64,000 bases of DNA. Source: Rhodoblastus sp963713695 (lineage in GTDB: Bacteria; Pseudomonadota; Alphaproteobacteria; Rhizobiales; Beijerinckiaceae). Every line of letters starts with the position of its first letter. The stretch's first letter is position 1. The notes under the pieces are model-generated. The model made no database searches and had not been told where the DNA came from. It saw only the letters and a program-made list of their open reading frames with translations. Shown here piece after piece: positions 27,411 through 37,287 of this stretch. The position numbers and the translations under genes are program-made. The DNA lies in the NCBI GenBank assembly GCA_963713695.1, contig CAVQMU010000007.1, positions 55,086 to 119,085 on the forward strand. Reading direction: 5' to 3'.

Positions 27411-28793
27411 ATGCGTTCTCAAAAGACGGGAAATCTGCAATTGGCCATCAGCATCTCCGCTCCTTCGTCAAGCGCGGCGCATGAGCAGCCGTCGTCCGGA
27501 ACCGGGGAGGGCCGGGATGGACACGCCGGCCCGCGCGTGGATCATTTCAAGCTCGACAATGGCATGGACGTGGTGGTCATCCCCGATCACCGCGCGCCCG
27601 TCGTCACCCACATGGTCTGGTATCGCAACGGCTCCGCCGACGATCCGCGCGGCAAGAGCGGGATCGCCCATTTCCTCGAACATCTGATGTTCAAGGGCAC
27701 CCACAAGCACAAGACGGGCGAGTTCTCGCATGTCGTCGCCGAACTCGGCGGCCAGGAAAACGCCTTCACGTCCTATGACTTCACCGCTTATTTCCAGCGC
27801 GTGGCGCGCGAGCACCTTGGCGTCGTCATGGATTTCGAGGCGGACCGCATGACCGGCCTGACCCTGACGGACGAAGTGGTGGCGCCAGAACGCGACGTGG
27901 TGCTGGAAGAGCGGCGGATGCGCTCGGACACCGATCCCTCCGCCCAGCTCGACGAGGCGATGAGCGCCGCGCTCTTCACCCATCACGCCTATGGCGTGCC
28001 GATCATCGGCTGGGGCCACGAGATCGAGACGCTCGACCGGCAGGACGCGCTCGATTACTACAATCGCTTTTACACGCCGGAAAACGCCATTCTCGTCGTC
28101 GCCGGCGATGTCGAGGCGCCCGAGGTCGAGGCTCTGGCGCGCGCGACCTATGGCAAGATACCGGCCCGCGGCGAGCCGCCGGTGCGCAAGCGCCCGCGCG
28201 AGCCGATGCCCCGCGCCGAGCGGATGGTGAAGCTGGCCGATCCCAAGGTCGAACAGCCCTCCTTCGAGCGAATCTATCTCGTTCCCTCCGCCCGCACGGC
28301 TCAGAAGGGCGAGGCCGAGGCGCTCGACGTTCTGGCCCATCATCTCGGCGGCGGACAGACCAGCCTGTTCTATCGCCGGCTGGTGCTCGAGCAGAAGGTC
28401 GCCGTCACCGCTGGCTGCTATTATTACGCGGACGCGCTCGACGACAGCCGCCTGTTCATTTACGCCATGCCCGCCGAGGGCGTCGCGCTCGAGGCGCTCG
28501 AAGGCGCCGTCGACTCGGTGTTGGCGGAGCTGGCGCGCGACGGCGTGAGCGCGGCGGATGTCGCCCGCGCCTCGACAAGGCTGGTCGCCGACGCCGTCTA
28601 TGCCCAGGACAACCAGGCGAGCCTGGCGCGCTGGTTCGGCGCGGCGCTCGCCAATGGCGAGACGGTGCAGGACGTGCTGAGCTGGAGCGCCCGCATGGAG
28701 GCGGTGACCCCGGACGACGTCGCCCGGGCGATCAAATGGCTGGACCGGAAGCGCGCCGTCACAGGCTACCTGCTCAAGGCCGACGCGGCCTGA
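27411..28793 (+). CDS. M16 family zinc peptidase, catalytic member
   Basis: A 460-residue insulinase-type peptidase. The inverted zinc motif HxxEH is present as HFLEH at residues 87-91, with the downstream glutamate region (DVVLEERRMRSD) supplying the third ligand, and an M16 C-terminal domain (FYRRLVLEQKVAVTAGCYY). Such proteins cleave peptides in the periplasm or cytoplasm. ATG 27411 is preceded by AGAGG and followed by a short hydrophobic or alanine-rich stretch. The next gene encodes an M16 partner lacking the zinc motif, suggesting a heterodimer of the mitochondrial-processing-peptidase type. Confidence 0.88.
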   Translation: MRSQKTGNLQLAISISAPSSSAAHEQPSSGTGEGRDGHAGPRVDHFKLDNGMDVVVIPDHRAPVVTHMVWYRNGSADDPRGKSGIAHFLEHLMFKGTHKHKTGEFSHVVAELGGQENAFTSYDFTAYFQRVAREHLGVVMDFEADRMTGLTLTDEVVAPERDVVLEERRMRSDTDPSAQLDEAMSAALFTHHAYGVPIIGWGHEIETLDRQDALDYYNRFYTPENAILVVAGDVEAPEVEALARATYGKIPARGEPPVRKRPREPMPRAERMVKLADPKVEQPSFERIYLVPSARTAQKGEAEALDVLAHHLGGGQTSLFYRRLVLEQKVAVTAGCYYYADALDDSRLFIYAMPAEGVALEALEGAVDSVLAELARDGVSAADVARASTRLVADAVYAQDNQASLARWFGAALANGETVQDVLSWSARMEAVTPDDVARAIKWLDRKRAVTGYLLKADAA

Positions 28794-28896
28794 AACCACC
28801 CGTTGCGCGTCGGATCCCGAGGCCTGAGCCTTCGGGGGCCGGATGGACCGAAAACGTCAGCCGCAACACTTCACGCATGACAGAGAAAAGAGACCG

Positions 28897-30189
28897 ATGA
28901 ACGCTCCCGCCAATGCCGTTTCGCGCGCCGAACGCGTCCAGCACGTCACCAGCCCCGGCGGCGTCTCCGCCTGGCTGGTCGAGGATTACGCCGTGCCGCT
29001 CGTGGCGGTGGAGTTCTCCTTTTCAGGCGGCGCGGCGCAGGACCCGCAGGGCAAGGCGGGCGCAGGCGCGCTGCTGGCGGGCCTGCTCGACGAGGGCGCG
29101 GGCGATCTCGACGCGGAAGCCTTTCACCGCGTCCTGGACGATCACGCGATCCGGTTGAGCTTCAACGTCGAGCGCGATGACTTCTCCGGCCATATGCAAA
29201 CCCTGTCGCGCCATGTCGACAAAGCCTTCGAACTGCTGGCCCTGGCGGTCAATGCGCCGCGACTGGACGCGGCGCCCATCGAGCGGGTGCGCGGCCAGCT
29301 CAACGCCGTGCTCAAGCGCGACTCCCGCGAACCCGATTCCATGGCGGCGCAAGCCTGGCGCCGCGCCGCCTGGCCGGATCATCCCTATTCGCGCGCTCCG
29401 CGCGGCGAACTGGGCGAGATCGACGCCGTCACGCGCGACGACCTCTTGGCGATGCACAGGAAATTGCTGGCGCGAGACACGCTGAAAATCGCCGTGGTCG
29501 GCGCCATCGACGCGGTTCGCCTCGCCGCCCATCTCGACGAGGTCTTCGCCCGCCTGCCGGAAAAAGCCGATCTCGCCGATATCAAGCAGATCGAGGCGGG
29601 CGGCCTCGGCCGGCGCATCGTCGTCGATTTCGACGTGCCGCAGGCCAATATCCGCTTCGGCCGGCCGGGCATCGCCCGGCGCGATCCCGATTACATCGCG
29701 GCGATGGTAGTCAATCACATTCTCGGCGGCGGCTCCTTCACTTCCCGCCTGTTCCAGGAAGTGCGCGAAAAGCGCGGCCTGACCTATTCGGTCCACACCG
29801 GGCTGGGCACGGCCGACTACAGTCCTTCGCTGATCGGCGCAACCTCCACCAAGAATGAGCGCGCGGCGGAGACGCTGGCGGTGATCGAGGCCGAATTCGC
29901 CCAGCTCGCCGAGCATGGCCCGACCGCGGACGAGCTGGACAAGGCGAAGAAATTCCTGACCGGCTCCTACGCCCTGCGCTTTGACACATCGACCAAGATC
30001 GCCGGCCATCTCCTGCAATTGCAGCGCGAAAATTTCGGCGCCGACTATCTCGACCGCCGCAACGCCGAAGTCGAAGCTGTGACGCTGGAGGATGCGAAGC
30101 GCGTGGCGAAGCGCCTGATCGGCGACGCCGGATTGCTGGTGGCCATCGTCGGCCGTCCGGAAGGGATCGACGCGGTCGGGGCGGCCTAG
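28897..30189 (+). CDS. M16 family peptidase-like protein, zinc motif absent
   Basis: A 430-residue M16 homologue. At the position of HxxEH it reads GALLAGLLDEGAG, so it cannot bind catalytic zinc. The C-terminal substrate-binding arginine-tyrosine pair is kept in VREKRGLTYSVH, as is the GGSFTSRLFQEV segment. This is the expected non-catalytic partner of the upstream M16 peptidase. ATG 28897 is taken as start. The pair is followed 32 bases later by mutL. Confidence 0.88.
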   Translation: MNAPANAVSRAERVQHVTSPGGVSAWLVEDYAVPLVAVEFSFSGGAAQDPQGKAGAGALLAGLLDEGAGDLDAEAFHRVLDDHAIRLSFNVERDDFSGHMQTLSRHVDKAFELLALAVNAPRLDAAPIERVRGQLNAVLKRDSREPDSMAAQAWRRAAWPDHPYSRAPRGELGEIDAVTRDDLLAMHRKLLARDTLKIAVVGAIDAVRLAAHLDEVFARLPEKADLADIKQIEAGGLGRRIVVDFDVPQANIRFGRPGIARRDPDYIAAMVVNHILGGGSFTSRLFQEVREKRGLTYSVHTGLGTADYSPSLIGATSTKNERAAETLAVIEAEFAQLAEHGPTADELDKAKKFLTGSYALRFDTSTKIAGHLLQLQRENFGADYLDRRNAEVEAVTLEDAKRVAKRLIGDAGLLVAIVGRPEGIDAVGAA

Positions 30190-30221
30190 GCGATGCGGAA
30201 AGCCGCTCCGGCTCCTCGACC

Positions 30222-32045
30222 ATGACGATCCGCCGGCTCGATTCCGTCCTGGCCGACCGCATCGCCGCGGGGGAAGTGGTCGAGCGGCCGAGCGCCGCCG
30301 TCAAGGAACTGGTCGAGAACGCGCTGGACGCCGGCGCCGCGCGGATCGACGTGACGATCGAAGGCGGCGGCCAAAGGCTGATCCGCGTCATCGACGACGG
30401 CGCCGGCATGGATCGCGACGATCTCGAGCTGTGCGTCGAGCGCCACGCCACCTCGAAAATCCCCGACGGCGACCTGACCAATATCGCGACCCTCGGCTTT
30501 CGCGGCGAGGCGCTGCCCTCGATCGGCTCCGTCGCCCTGCTCGACATTTTTTCACGACGCGTCGAGTGCGATCACGGCTGGAGCCTGCGCGTCGAATTCG
30601 GAACGGTTTGCCCCCCGGCGCCGGCGGCCCTTGCGCGCGGCACGCGCGTCGAAGTGCGCGATCTCTTCGCCGCGACGCCGGCGCGGCTCAAATTCCTGAA
30701 AAGCGAGCGCGCCGAGGCCCAGGCCGTCGCCGATGTGGTCAAGCGGCTCGCCATGGCCCATCCCGGCGTGCGCTTTTCGCTCGGCGGGGAGGGGCTGGCG
30801 GGCTTCGACCACCAGGCCTGTCCTGACGACAGGGACGGCCTGCTGGCGCGGCTGACGCAGGTTCTGGGGCGGGAGTTCCGTGAAAACGCGCTGGCGGTGG
30901 AGGCCGAGCGCGACGGCGTGCATTTATGGGGGTTCGCGGGATTGCCGACCTGGCATCGCGCCAATGCTCTCGCGCAATATGTCTTCGTCAACGGCCGCCC
31001 GGTGCGCGACCGCCAGATCGCCGGCGCGATCCGCGCGGCCTACATGGATTATCTCAGTTCCGACCGGCATCCCAGCCTTGCGCTTTTCCTCGACTGCCCG
31101 CCGCGTTCCCTGGATGTCAACGTCCATCCGGCCAAGGCGGAAGTGCGCTTCGCCGATCCCGGCCTGATCCGCGGCCTTGTCATCGGCGCCCTCAGGCAGG
31201 CGCTCGCCAGCGCCTTGCATCGCGCCACGCCCAGCCTGGCTGCCGCGGCGGTGGAGCAATTCGTCCAGCGCCCGCAACAGGGGCTTTTTTTGCGGCATGC
31301 CGCCCCGTTGAACTGGGACTGGCGCGCCTCGCCCGCCGCCAGCCTTGACGGGCGAGCTGCGCCCGACTTGACCGGGCTGAGCGATGGCGAGCAGGCGCTT
31401 TACGACGCCGCGCCCGCCGCCGACGCGCGCGCGCATGAGGAGCCGGCCGAAGCTTTTGACCTTGACGCGCCGCTCGGCGCGGCGCGGGCGCAGATCCACG
31501 AGACCTACATTATCGCCCAGACCCGCGACGGGCTGGTGCTGGTGGACCAGCACGCCGCCCATGAAAGGCTGGTTTATGAAAGGCTGAAGCGCGAGCGCGC
31601 GCAAAACGGCGTGGCGCGGCAGGCGCTGCTGTCTCCACTAGTCGTCGATCTCGATGAAGCCGACGTCGCGCGGCTGGTCGAGGCCTCGGACCTGCTGGGA
31701 TCACTGGGTCTCGCGATCGAGCCTTTCGGCCCCGGCGCCGTGGCGGTGCACGAGACGCCCGCGACGCTGAAACTCGGCGCCGTCGAGCCGCTCCTGCGCG
31801 ATCTCGCGGATTCGCTGGCCGAGGAGGGGCAGGCCGCGCCGCTGGAGAAAAAGCTCGACCATGTGCTGGCGACGATCGCCTGCCATCATTCGGTGCGCGC
31901 GGGCCGCCGCCTCTCGCCCCCGGAAATGAACGCGCTTCTGCGCGAGATGGAGCGCACGCCGGGCGCGGGCCAGTGCAACCACGGCCGCCCCACCTATGTC
32001 GAACTCAAGCTCGCCGATATCGAAAAGCTTTTCGGCCGGCGGTAG
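30222..32045 (+). CDS. mutL: DNA mismatch repair protein MutL
   Basis: A 607-residue GHKL ATPase acting with MutS in mismatch repair. Motif I ENALDAGAARIDV lies near residue 33, then DDGAGM and GFRGEAL. The C-terminal dimerisation/endonuclease domain contains DQHAAHER near residue 442 and GQCNHGRPTY near the end. These residues mark it as an endonuclease-type MutL, as expected in organisms without MutH. Only 7 bases separate its stop from the convergent membrane protein gene. Confidence 0.95.
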   Translation: MTIRRLDSVLADRIAAGEVVERPSAAVKELVENALDAGAARIDVTIEGGGQRLIRVIDDGAGMDRDDLELCVERHATSKIPDGDLTNIATLGFRGEALPSIGSVALLDIFSRRVECDHGWSLRVEFGTVCPPAPAALARGTRVEVRDLFAATPARLKFLKSERAEAQAVADVVKRLAMAHPGVRFSLGGEGLAGFDHQACPDDRDGLLARLTQVLGREFRENALAVEAERDGVHLWGFAGLPTWHRANALAQYVFVNGRPVRDRQIAGAIRAAYMDYLSSDRHPSLALFLDCPPRSLDVNVHPAKAEVRFADPGLIRGLVIGALRQALASALHRATPSLAAAAVEQFVQRPQQGLFLRHAAPLNWDWRASPAASLDGRAAPDLTGLSDGEQALYDAAPAADARAHEEPAEAFDLDAPLGAARAQIHETYIIAQTRDGLVLVDQHAAHERLVYERLKRERAQNGVARQALLSPLVVDLDEADVARLVEASDLLGSLGLAIEPFGPGAVAVHETPATLKLGAVEPLLRDLADSLAEEGQAAPLEKKLDHVLATIACHHSVRAGRRLSPPEMNALLREMERTPGAGQCNHGRPTYVELKLADIEKLFGRR

Positions 32046-32052
32046 GGCGCCC

Positions 32053-34299
32053 TTAGTCCGTTTCCGCCAGCGGGCCGCGCAATTCGGCCACGTCTTCAAA
32101 AGGGTCCGTCGGCGCGCCGGACCACATCAGCGCGCCGAGAACGTTCGACCAATTGTCGGTCCAGCCCTGCGATCCCGCGACCGGACGCAGGCGCCGCCAG
32201 CCCGCCGCGGCGAGGGGCGCGAGACGGGAGGCGTCGCGGCTGAGATTGACCGCGAGGGTTGGGAAGACCGGCAATTTGCTCGGGCCGATGGCGCTGCCGG
32301 GACTGAGATGGCCGAGGCTCGACAGGCCGAGGTCGCGCGCTTCGGCCTCGACCACCGGCGCCAGGTTGAAATAGCGGTTGCTCAGGTGAAGCGTCAGCAC
32401 GCCGTCCGGCTTCAGCTTCGCCATATATTCCGCCAGGGCCTCCCGCGTCAGCAGATGCGTGGGAATGGCGTCGGAGGTGAAGGCGTCGACGATGATCTGG
32501 TCGTATTCGCCGTCCGGCGCGCTCCGCAGCCTGAGGCGGCCGTCGCCCTGGATGATGCGGTGGCTCGCGGCGCAGTCGCGCAGGAAGGGGAAAAGGGCGG
32601 CGTCGCTGGCGATGCGGATGACGCCGGGGTCGATCTCGTAAATATCGTACCGCCAGTCCTGGCCGCCGATGCAGACCATCTCGCCGGCGCCCAGGCCGAC
32701 CAGGGCGATCTTCGGTTCGGGGCGACCCAGGTTGAGCGCAAGCGCCGACTGCGCCAGGCCGCCCTTGGGATTGTAATAGCCGAGCGGCGTCAGTCGGTGC
32801 TCGCTGTCGAGGGCGAGCAGGCCGTGGATCGTGTCGCCATGCTCCATGCGGCGCAGGTCAGAGGCCGCGAGATCGCGCACGCGGTTGACGCCATAGAAGT
32901 TCCTCTCGGCGAAAACCAGCCGCTGCGAGGACGGCAGGCACAAGGCGACGCCCAAGCAGGCCGCAACTCCCGCAGCCAGGGCGCGCCTGTCGCTCCTGAT
33001 GAAGATCAGGGCCAGGGTCGCGGCGGCCAGCAGGCCGCGATAGGTCAGCACGTAGCCGATTTCTTCGGGATCGGCGGGCTCCGGCCAGGAAATGGCCAAC
33101 ACGACCAGTCCGGCCGCCAGCGCGGCGATTGCATAATTGCGGCCACGGCTGGATGGGGCGTCGGCGCGGATCAGCAGGCCGGCGAGGACCAGGCCGAGCG
33201 GAAATTCGACAATATCCGTGAAGATCCTGGGCGCGAGCAGCGAATTGAACATGCCGCCGAGCGCTCCGCCCAGGGAGACCGCCAGGAAGAAAAAGGTCAG
33301 GCGCGAGGCCGAAGGCTTGAGCCGCGCCAATTCGCTGTGACAGCCCATGGCCGCCGCGACATAGCAGGCGAGATAGACCGCCATCATTGGCGCGGACGTC
33401 GGCGCCACCTTGGTGAAGACCGACGTCAGGCCGATGCAGCCCCCGACCATGAAAATCGGATAATAGAGGCGCGCCGGGGCGCCGAAGGTTTCCGATTTTC
33501 CGGAAAAGGCGATGATGAAGGTCGCGAGGTAGAGGGCGAGGACCAGGACCCAAAGCAGGGGCAGCGAGCCGACGTCGACGGTGAGGAAGCTGGTGAAGGA
33601 CAGAAGCAGGCTCGAGGGAACGGCGGCAAGGAGGATCCAGCGCAGGACGAGGCGCGCGGGAATGGGCGCCTCTGGCGCGGCGGGCGCCGTCGCAAGGCCG
33701 GGCGCCGGCGCGCGGCAGGCGATGCCGCCGACCAGAAAGAGCGCCGCGACGACCGCGGCATAGCCGTAGCTCCAGTCGTGCGCCTGGGCGGACAGCGAAA
33801 AATGGGGCTCCACGACAAGCGGATAGGCGATCAGGGCGACGAAACTGCCGGCGTTGCTGATGGCATAGAGCGAATAGGGATTCTCTCTCGGCCGCGCCAG
33901 CGCGAACCAACGCTGCGCCAACGACGCCGAGGCCGAAAGCACGACAAAGGGAGCGCCAATGGCGCCCGCCATCATCAGGAACAAGGCCGGGGCGGGGTTG
34001 CCGTCGCCGGGCGGCGTCCAGCCGTGGGGAACGGCCACCGGCAGCACAAGCAGCGCGGCGAGGCCAAGCAGGCCGTGCAGGGGCCATTGCAGGCGCAAGG
34101 GCAGAAAGCTCGAGACATGCGCGTAAAGATAGCCGATCAGCAGGGCGACCTGATAGAACATGGTCGCGGCTATCCAGACATTGGCCGCGCCTCCAAGCAA
34201 GGGCAGGACCATTTTGGCGAACATGGGTTCGAGCAGGAAGACCAGGAAAGCGCTGGCGGCGACAGTCATGGAGCAAAGGAGCGTAAAAGGCCAACTCAA
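32053..34299 (-). CDS. Fused membrane domain / spermidine-synthase-like protein
   Basis: The protein has about 748 residues with two parts. The first has 10 or more hydrophobic helices (residues 1-430), and the second is a spermidine-synthase-fold methyltransferase-like domain with VGLGAGEMVCIGG as the nucleotide-binding glycine loop, YEIDPGVIRIA and IIVDAFTSDAIPTHLLTRE. The fusion is a known bacterial family (fused MFS/spermidine synthase) without an assigned substrate. The start is uncertain: TTG 34299 has AAGGAG seven bases upstream and keeps the first helix complete, whereas ATG 34269 has no visible ribosome site, so TTG is preferred. Confidence 0.8.
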   Translation of the reverse strand: MSWPFTLLCSMTVAASAFLVFLLEPMFAKMVLPLLGGAANVWIAATMFYQVALLIGYLYAHVSSFLPLRLQWPLHGLLGLAALLVLPVAVPHGWTPPGDGNPAPALFLMMAGAIGAPFVVLSASASLAQRWFALARPRENPYSLYAISNAGSFVALIAYPLVVEPHFSLSAQAHDWSYGYAAVVAALFLVGGIACRAPAPGLATAPAAPEAPIPARLVLRWILLAAVPSSLLLSFTSFLTVDVGSLPLLWVLVLALYLATFIIAFSGKSETFGAPARLYYPIFMVGGCIGLTSVFTKVAPTSAPMMAVYLACYVAAAMGCHSELARLKPSASRLTFFFLAVSLGGALGGMFNSLLAPRIFTDIVEFPLGLVLAGLLIRADAPSSRGRNYAIAALAAGLVVLAISWPEPADPEEIGYVLTYRGLLAAATLALIFIRSDRRALAAGVAACLGVALCLPSSQRLVFAERNFYGVNRVRDLAASDLRRMEHGDTIHGLLALDSEHRLTPLGYYNPKGGLAQSALALNLGRPEPKIALVGLGAGEMVCIGGQDWRYDIYEIDPGVIRIASDAALFPFLRDCAASHRIIQGDGRLRLRSAPDGEYDQIIVDAFTSDAIPTHLLTREALAEYMAKLKPDGVLTLHLSNRYFNLAPVVEAEARDLGLSSLGHLSPGSAIGPSKLPVFPTLAVNLSRDASRLAPLAAAGWRRLRPVAGSQGWTDNWSNVLGALMWSGAPTDPFEDVAELRGPLAETD

Positions 34300-34415
34300 G
34301 GTCTCGCTCCTTGTCGAGGTCCGGTTGCCGGAGGAGGGGCTGGGGAAATGCGAAAAGAAAAATGATCAGCAAGCGGATAGGGTAGACCATGGTCGTTAAC
34401 ACGAGGTGAGGCAGA

Positions 34416-34820
34416 ATGACCGCGACGGATGACAGGGACCGCATCGACGCGCTGGAGGCGAATAGCGCCCATCAGGACCGGAGTTTGACCGAATTGAGCG
34501 ACGCCGTCGCCGAGCAATGGAAGGGCATCGAGGCGCTGACGCGCGAAGTGCTGCGCTTGCGCGACGAGGTCCAGGGACTGAGCCGGGGCGGCAGCCGCGC
34601 CCGAAAAGCCGCCGCCGCATTACTGAAGGCGGGTCGGGGTTTCACCAAAAATATACTTTCCTTCGTCAGGATGCCCAGGTTCTTTTCCATGATTGTCGCA
34701 GGATTTCCGCATGTCCGACGCCGCCTCGCCATTGCTCGCCGACAATTCCATCGCTGCTTTTGCGTCGCCAGATCTACGGCAAGGACAAGGTCGTCCGCGC
34801 CGATCTGGAGCAGGCGCTGA
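34416..34820 (+). CDS. slyX: SlyX-like coiled-coil protein
   Basis: The first 60 residues match the SlyX pattern, a short coiled coil: DRIDALEANSAHQDRSLTEL and EQWKGIEALTREVLRLRDEV. SlyX proteins are normally about 70 residues with unknown molecular role. Here the frame runs on to 134 residues into the next gene, and the tail (RMPRFFSMIVAGF and following) does not look like SlyX. A stop in another frame near 34578 would give the expected length, so a frameshift there is likely. Confidence 0.65.
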   Translation: MTATDDRDRIDALEANSAHQDRSLTELSDAVAEQWKGIEALTREVLRLRDEVQGLSRGGSRARKAAAALLKAGRGFTKNILSFVRMPRFFSMIVAGFPHVRRRLAIARRQFHRCFCVARSTARTRSSAPIWSRR

Positions 34821-35655
34821 GGGCAGGGGGCGGGGACACGCCTGACTACGGGCAATTGCTTGTCGATGTCGCCGTCGATCTTCTCGTCAACCAGGCGGAT
34901 CCGCCGCAATATGTGTCTCAGGCCGACGCCGACTGGCTGGTCGCGCAGATCGGCGCCAATCCGCTGCCCTATCGCGTCGAGGTCCGGCTTCTGACCTCGG
35001 TGCTGCAATATGCGGTCAGCCTGCCGTCCTCGCTCTCGGGCTTTTGCCTCGCCGAGATCGAGAAGGCTGTCGTCGACGGGCTGCCCGACCATCCGGCCGG
35101 GCAGGTCACCGCCGAGGACGTCAAATCCCTGCGCAAATCCGTCTATGCGGCCGACGAGGACGCCTCGCTGCATGTCACCAGATCCGAGGCCGAGACGCTG
35201 TTTCGCATCGCTCATGCGACGGCGGGACAGGCGCCCAATCCCGCCTTCGACACGTTCTTCGCCGAAGCCGTCGGCAACTACCTGCTCGGCATAGCCTTCC
35301 ACTGGACGCCGAGCGCAAGCGACGAATTGCAACTCGAACAGTTCGAGAATGCGCCCGAGCCCGGTTTTGGCGGCTTTCTCGCGTCGATGATCGGACTGTC
35401 CCTGCCGACGCCGGCAGACCTGTCCAGCGTCGACTCCCGGTTCGAAGCGCGCGAAGCGCAGGAGGGGACCGCCGACGCCATGGAGCGGGCCGAGGCCGAA
35501 AGCTCGATCAGCAGGAGACGATCTGGCTCTTCGCCCACCTGACCCGGAAAGGCGACCTCACCTCGGCTGAACGCGCGCTGCTGGTCTTCCTGAAGCAGCA
35601 GGCGACGAACCCGCCGAAATGCCTGCTCGATCTCTGCGCCAAAATGGGAGTCTGA
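34712..35655 (+). CDS. Unrecognised cytoplasmic protein, two frameshifts
   Basis: ATG 34712 (after AGGA) opens MSDAASPLLADNSIAAF. Near 34757 the coding frame moves to one reading RRQIYGKDKVVRADLEQALR and continuing to about 35505, then moves again to QQETIWLFAHLTRKGDLTSA, ending at 35655 with LLDLCAKMGV. The reconstructed product is about 314 residues, acidic and mainly helical, without signal peptide or membrane segment and with no motif I recognise. Similar codon bias to its neighbours suggests a native gene. Position: after slyX and just before psd. Confidence 0.55.
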
Positions 35656-35750
35656 GGCAGAAGCCGGGCTATGGCGCCTTCAGGGTGACTTTGCCGCAAA
35701 TTGGCGCCATAAAGCGCGCGTTTGTTCAAAGTCCCCGCCAAGGTTGGTCC

Positions 35751-36451
35751 ATGTCGATCTTCAACTCTCTTCGCAAGCAGATCACCCCCATCCATCCCGA
35801 AGGCTATATTTTCATAGCGCTGTTCGGCATCGTCGCGCTGGTGCTGCACTGGCTCTGGGCGCCGCTCGGCTGGCTGGGCGGCATTCTCACCATCTGGTGC
35901 GCCTATTTCTTCCGGGATCCCGCCGCGCGTGACTCCGGTGGTCGAAGGCCTGGTGGTCTCGCCCGCCGACGGCCTCGTCTGCTCGATCGGCATCGCGCCG
36001 CCGCCGCCGGAGCTGGGCCTCGGCGCCGAGCCGATGCAGCGCGTCTGCGTTTTCATGAATGTCTTCGACTGCCATGTGAACCGCGCGCCCGTCACTGGCC
36101 GCATCTCGCGCATCGCCTACAAGCCCGGTCTGTTTCTCAACGCCGATCTCGACAAGGCGAGCGAGGACAACGAGCGCAACGGCCTGATCATCGATTCCGC
36201 GCTCGGCCGCTTCGGCGTGGTCCAGATCGCCGGCCTCGTCGCGCGCCGCATCGTCTCCTTCGTGCAGGAGGGCCAGAGCCTCGGCGTCGGCGAGCGTTTC
36301 GGGCTGATCCGCTTCGGCTCGCGCGTCGATGTCTACATGCCGCCGGGCGCGCGCATCCTCGTCGGCCTCGGCGCCAAGGCGATGGCGGGCGAAACCGTGC
36401 TGGCCGACTTCCGTCCCGGCGAGCCTCGAGAGGCATTTCAAGGTTGGCTGA
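35751..36451 (+). CDS. psd: Phosphatidylserine decarboxylase (short type), frameshifted
   Basis: A pyruvoyl enzyme that makes phosphatidylethanolamine in the inner membrane. The N-terminus MSIFNSLRKQITPIHPEGYI with a membrane helix is in one frame. The rest (VSPADGLVCSI, VFMNVFDCHVNRAPV, DKASEDNERNGL, and ERFGLIRFGSRVDVY with the self-cleavage G-S) is in another, shifted near 35925. The second frame stays open to 36558, overlapping pssA by about 100 bases. The family length of about 232 residues fits instead the TGA at 36449-36451, one base before the pssA ATG, which would need one more single-base error near 36430. Confidence 0.85.
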
Positions 36452-36452
36452 G

Positions 36453-37280
36453 ATGGACGCGGGACTTCCCCCGGAAACGGCTGGCCCAGGGCGAGCGGCC
36501 TTCAAGCCGCGCGGCTTGCGCGGCCTGCCCTTGCGCTTCGTCGTTCCCAATGTGGTGACGCTGCTGGCGCTCTGCGCCGGCCTGACGGCTATCCGCTTCG
36601 CCATCGAGGCGCGGTTCGACAGCGCCGTGCTCGCCATTCTCGTCGCCGCCATCCTCGACGGCATCGACGGCCGCATCGCCCGCGCCTTGAAGGGATCGTC
36701 GCGTTTCGGAGCGGAGCTGGATTCGCTCGCCGATTTCATCGATTTCGGCGTCGCGCCGGGCCTCGTGCTCTACCTGTGGTCGCTGCAACAGGTGAAAACC
36801 TTCGGCTGGGTGGCCGTGCTGTTCTTCGCCATCGCCGCGGCGCTGCGGCTGGCGCGCTTCAATGTGATGATCGACGATCCCGACAAGCCCTCGTGGATGG
36901 GGCGCTTCTTTACCGGCATGCCCGCGCCCGCCGGCGCCATCGTCGTGCTGTTGCCGCTCTACCTGCACATGACGCTCGACATTCCGCCTTCGCAGCATCT
37001 CGCCTGGCTGGAAATCGCCTATGTCATCGGCGTGGCGCTGCTGATGGCAAGCCGCATACCCCATTATTCCGGCAAATCCATCGGCAGAGTTCCCCGCGAA
37101 AAGTTCATTTTCGTGCTTTTCGCCGTCGCGGCCTTCCTGGTGCTGCTGGCGTCCTTCCCGATGCAGATGCTGATCGTGCTGAGCCTCGCCTATCTCGCGC
37201 TGATCCCTTTCTCGATCCGATCTTTCCGCCGCCTGTCCGAACAGGACCATCAGGCGGCGCCGAAGACCGCCGAAAACTGA
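36453..37280 (+). CDS. pssA: CDP-diacylglycerol--serine O-phosphatidyltransferase
   Basis: A membrane enzyme of about 275 residues supplying phosphatidylserine to Psd. The CDP-alcohol phosphotransferase signature is complete across residues 70-95: D-G-x2-A-R-x8-G-x3-D-x3-D, read as DGRIARALKGSSRFGAE followed by LDSLAD. Multiple hydrophobic helices follow. ATG 36453 begins MDAGLPPETAGPGRAAF, just after the inferred end of psd. The psd-pssA pair forms the two-step phosphatidylethanolamine pathway. Confidence 0.92.
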   Translation: MDAGLPPETAGPGRAAFKPRGLRGLPLRFVVPNVVTLLALCAGLTAIRFAIEARFDSAVLAILVAAILDGIDGRIARALKGSSRFGAELDSLADFIDFGVAPGLVLYLWSLQQVKTFGWVAVLFFAIAAALRLARFNVMIDDPDKPSWMGRFFTGMPAPAGAIVVLLPLYLHMTLDIPPSQHLAWLEIAYVIGVALLMASRIPHYSGKSIGRVPREKFIFVLFAVAAFLVLLASFPMQMLIVLSLAYLALIPFSIRSFRRLSEQDHQAAPKTAEN

Positions 37281-37287
37281 GCCGGCG

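Noticed and set aside
31996..34365. A 789-codon plus-strand frame, longer than the gene it overlaps
   Set aside because: Arg/Gln/Gly-rich with no folded-looking segment; the minus strand has helices and a spermidine-synthase domain.
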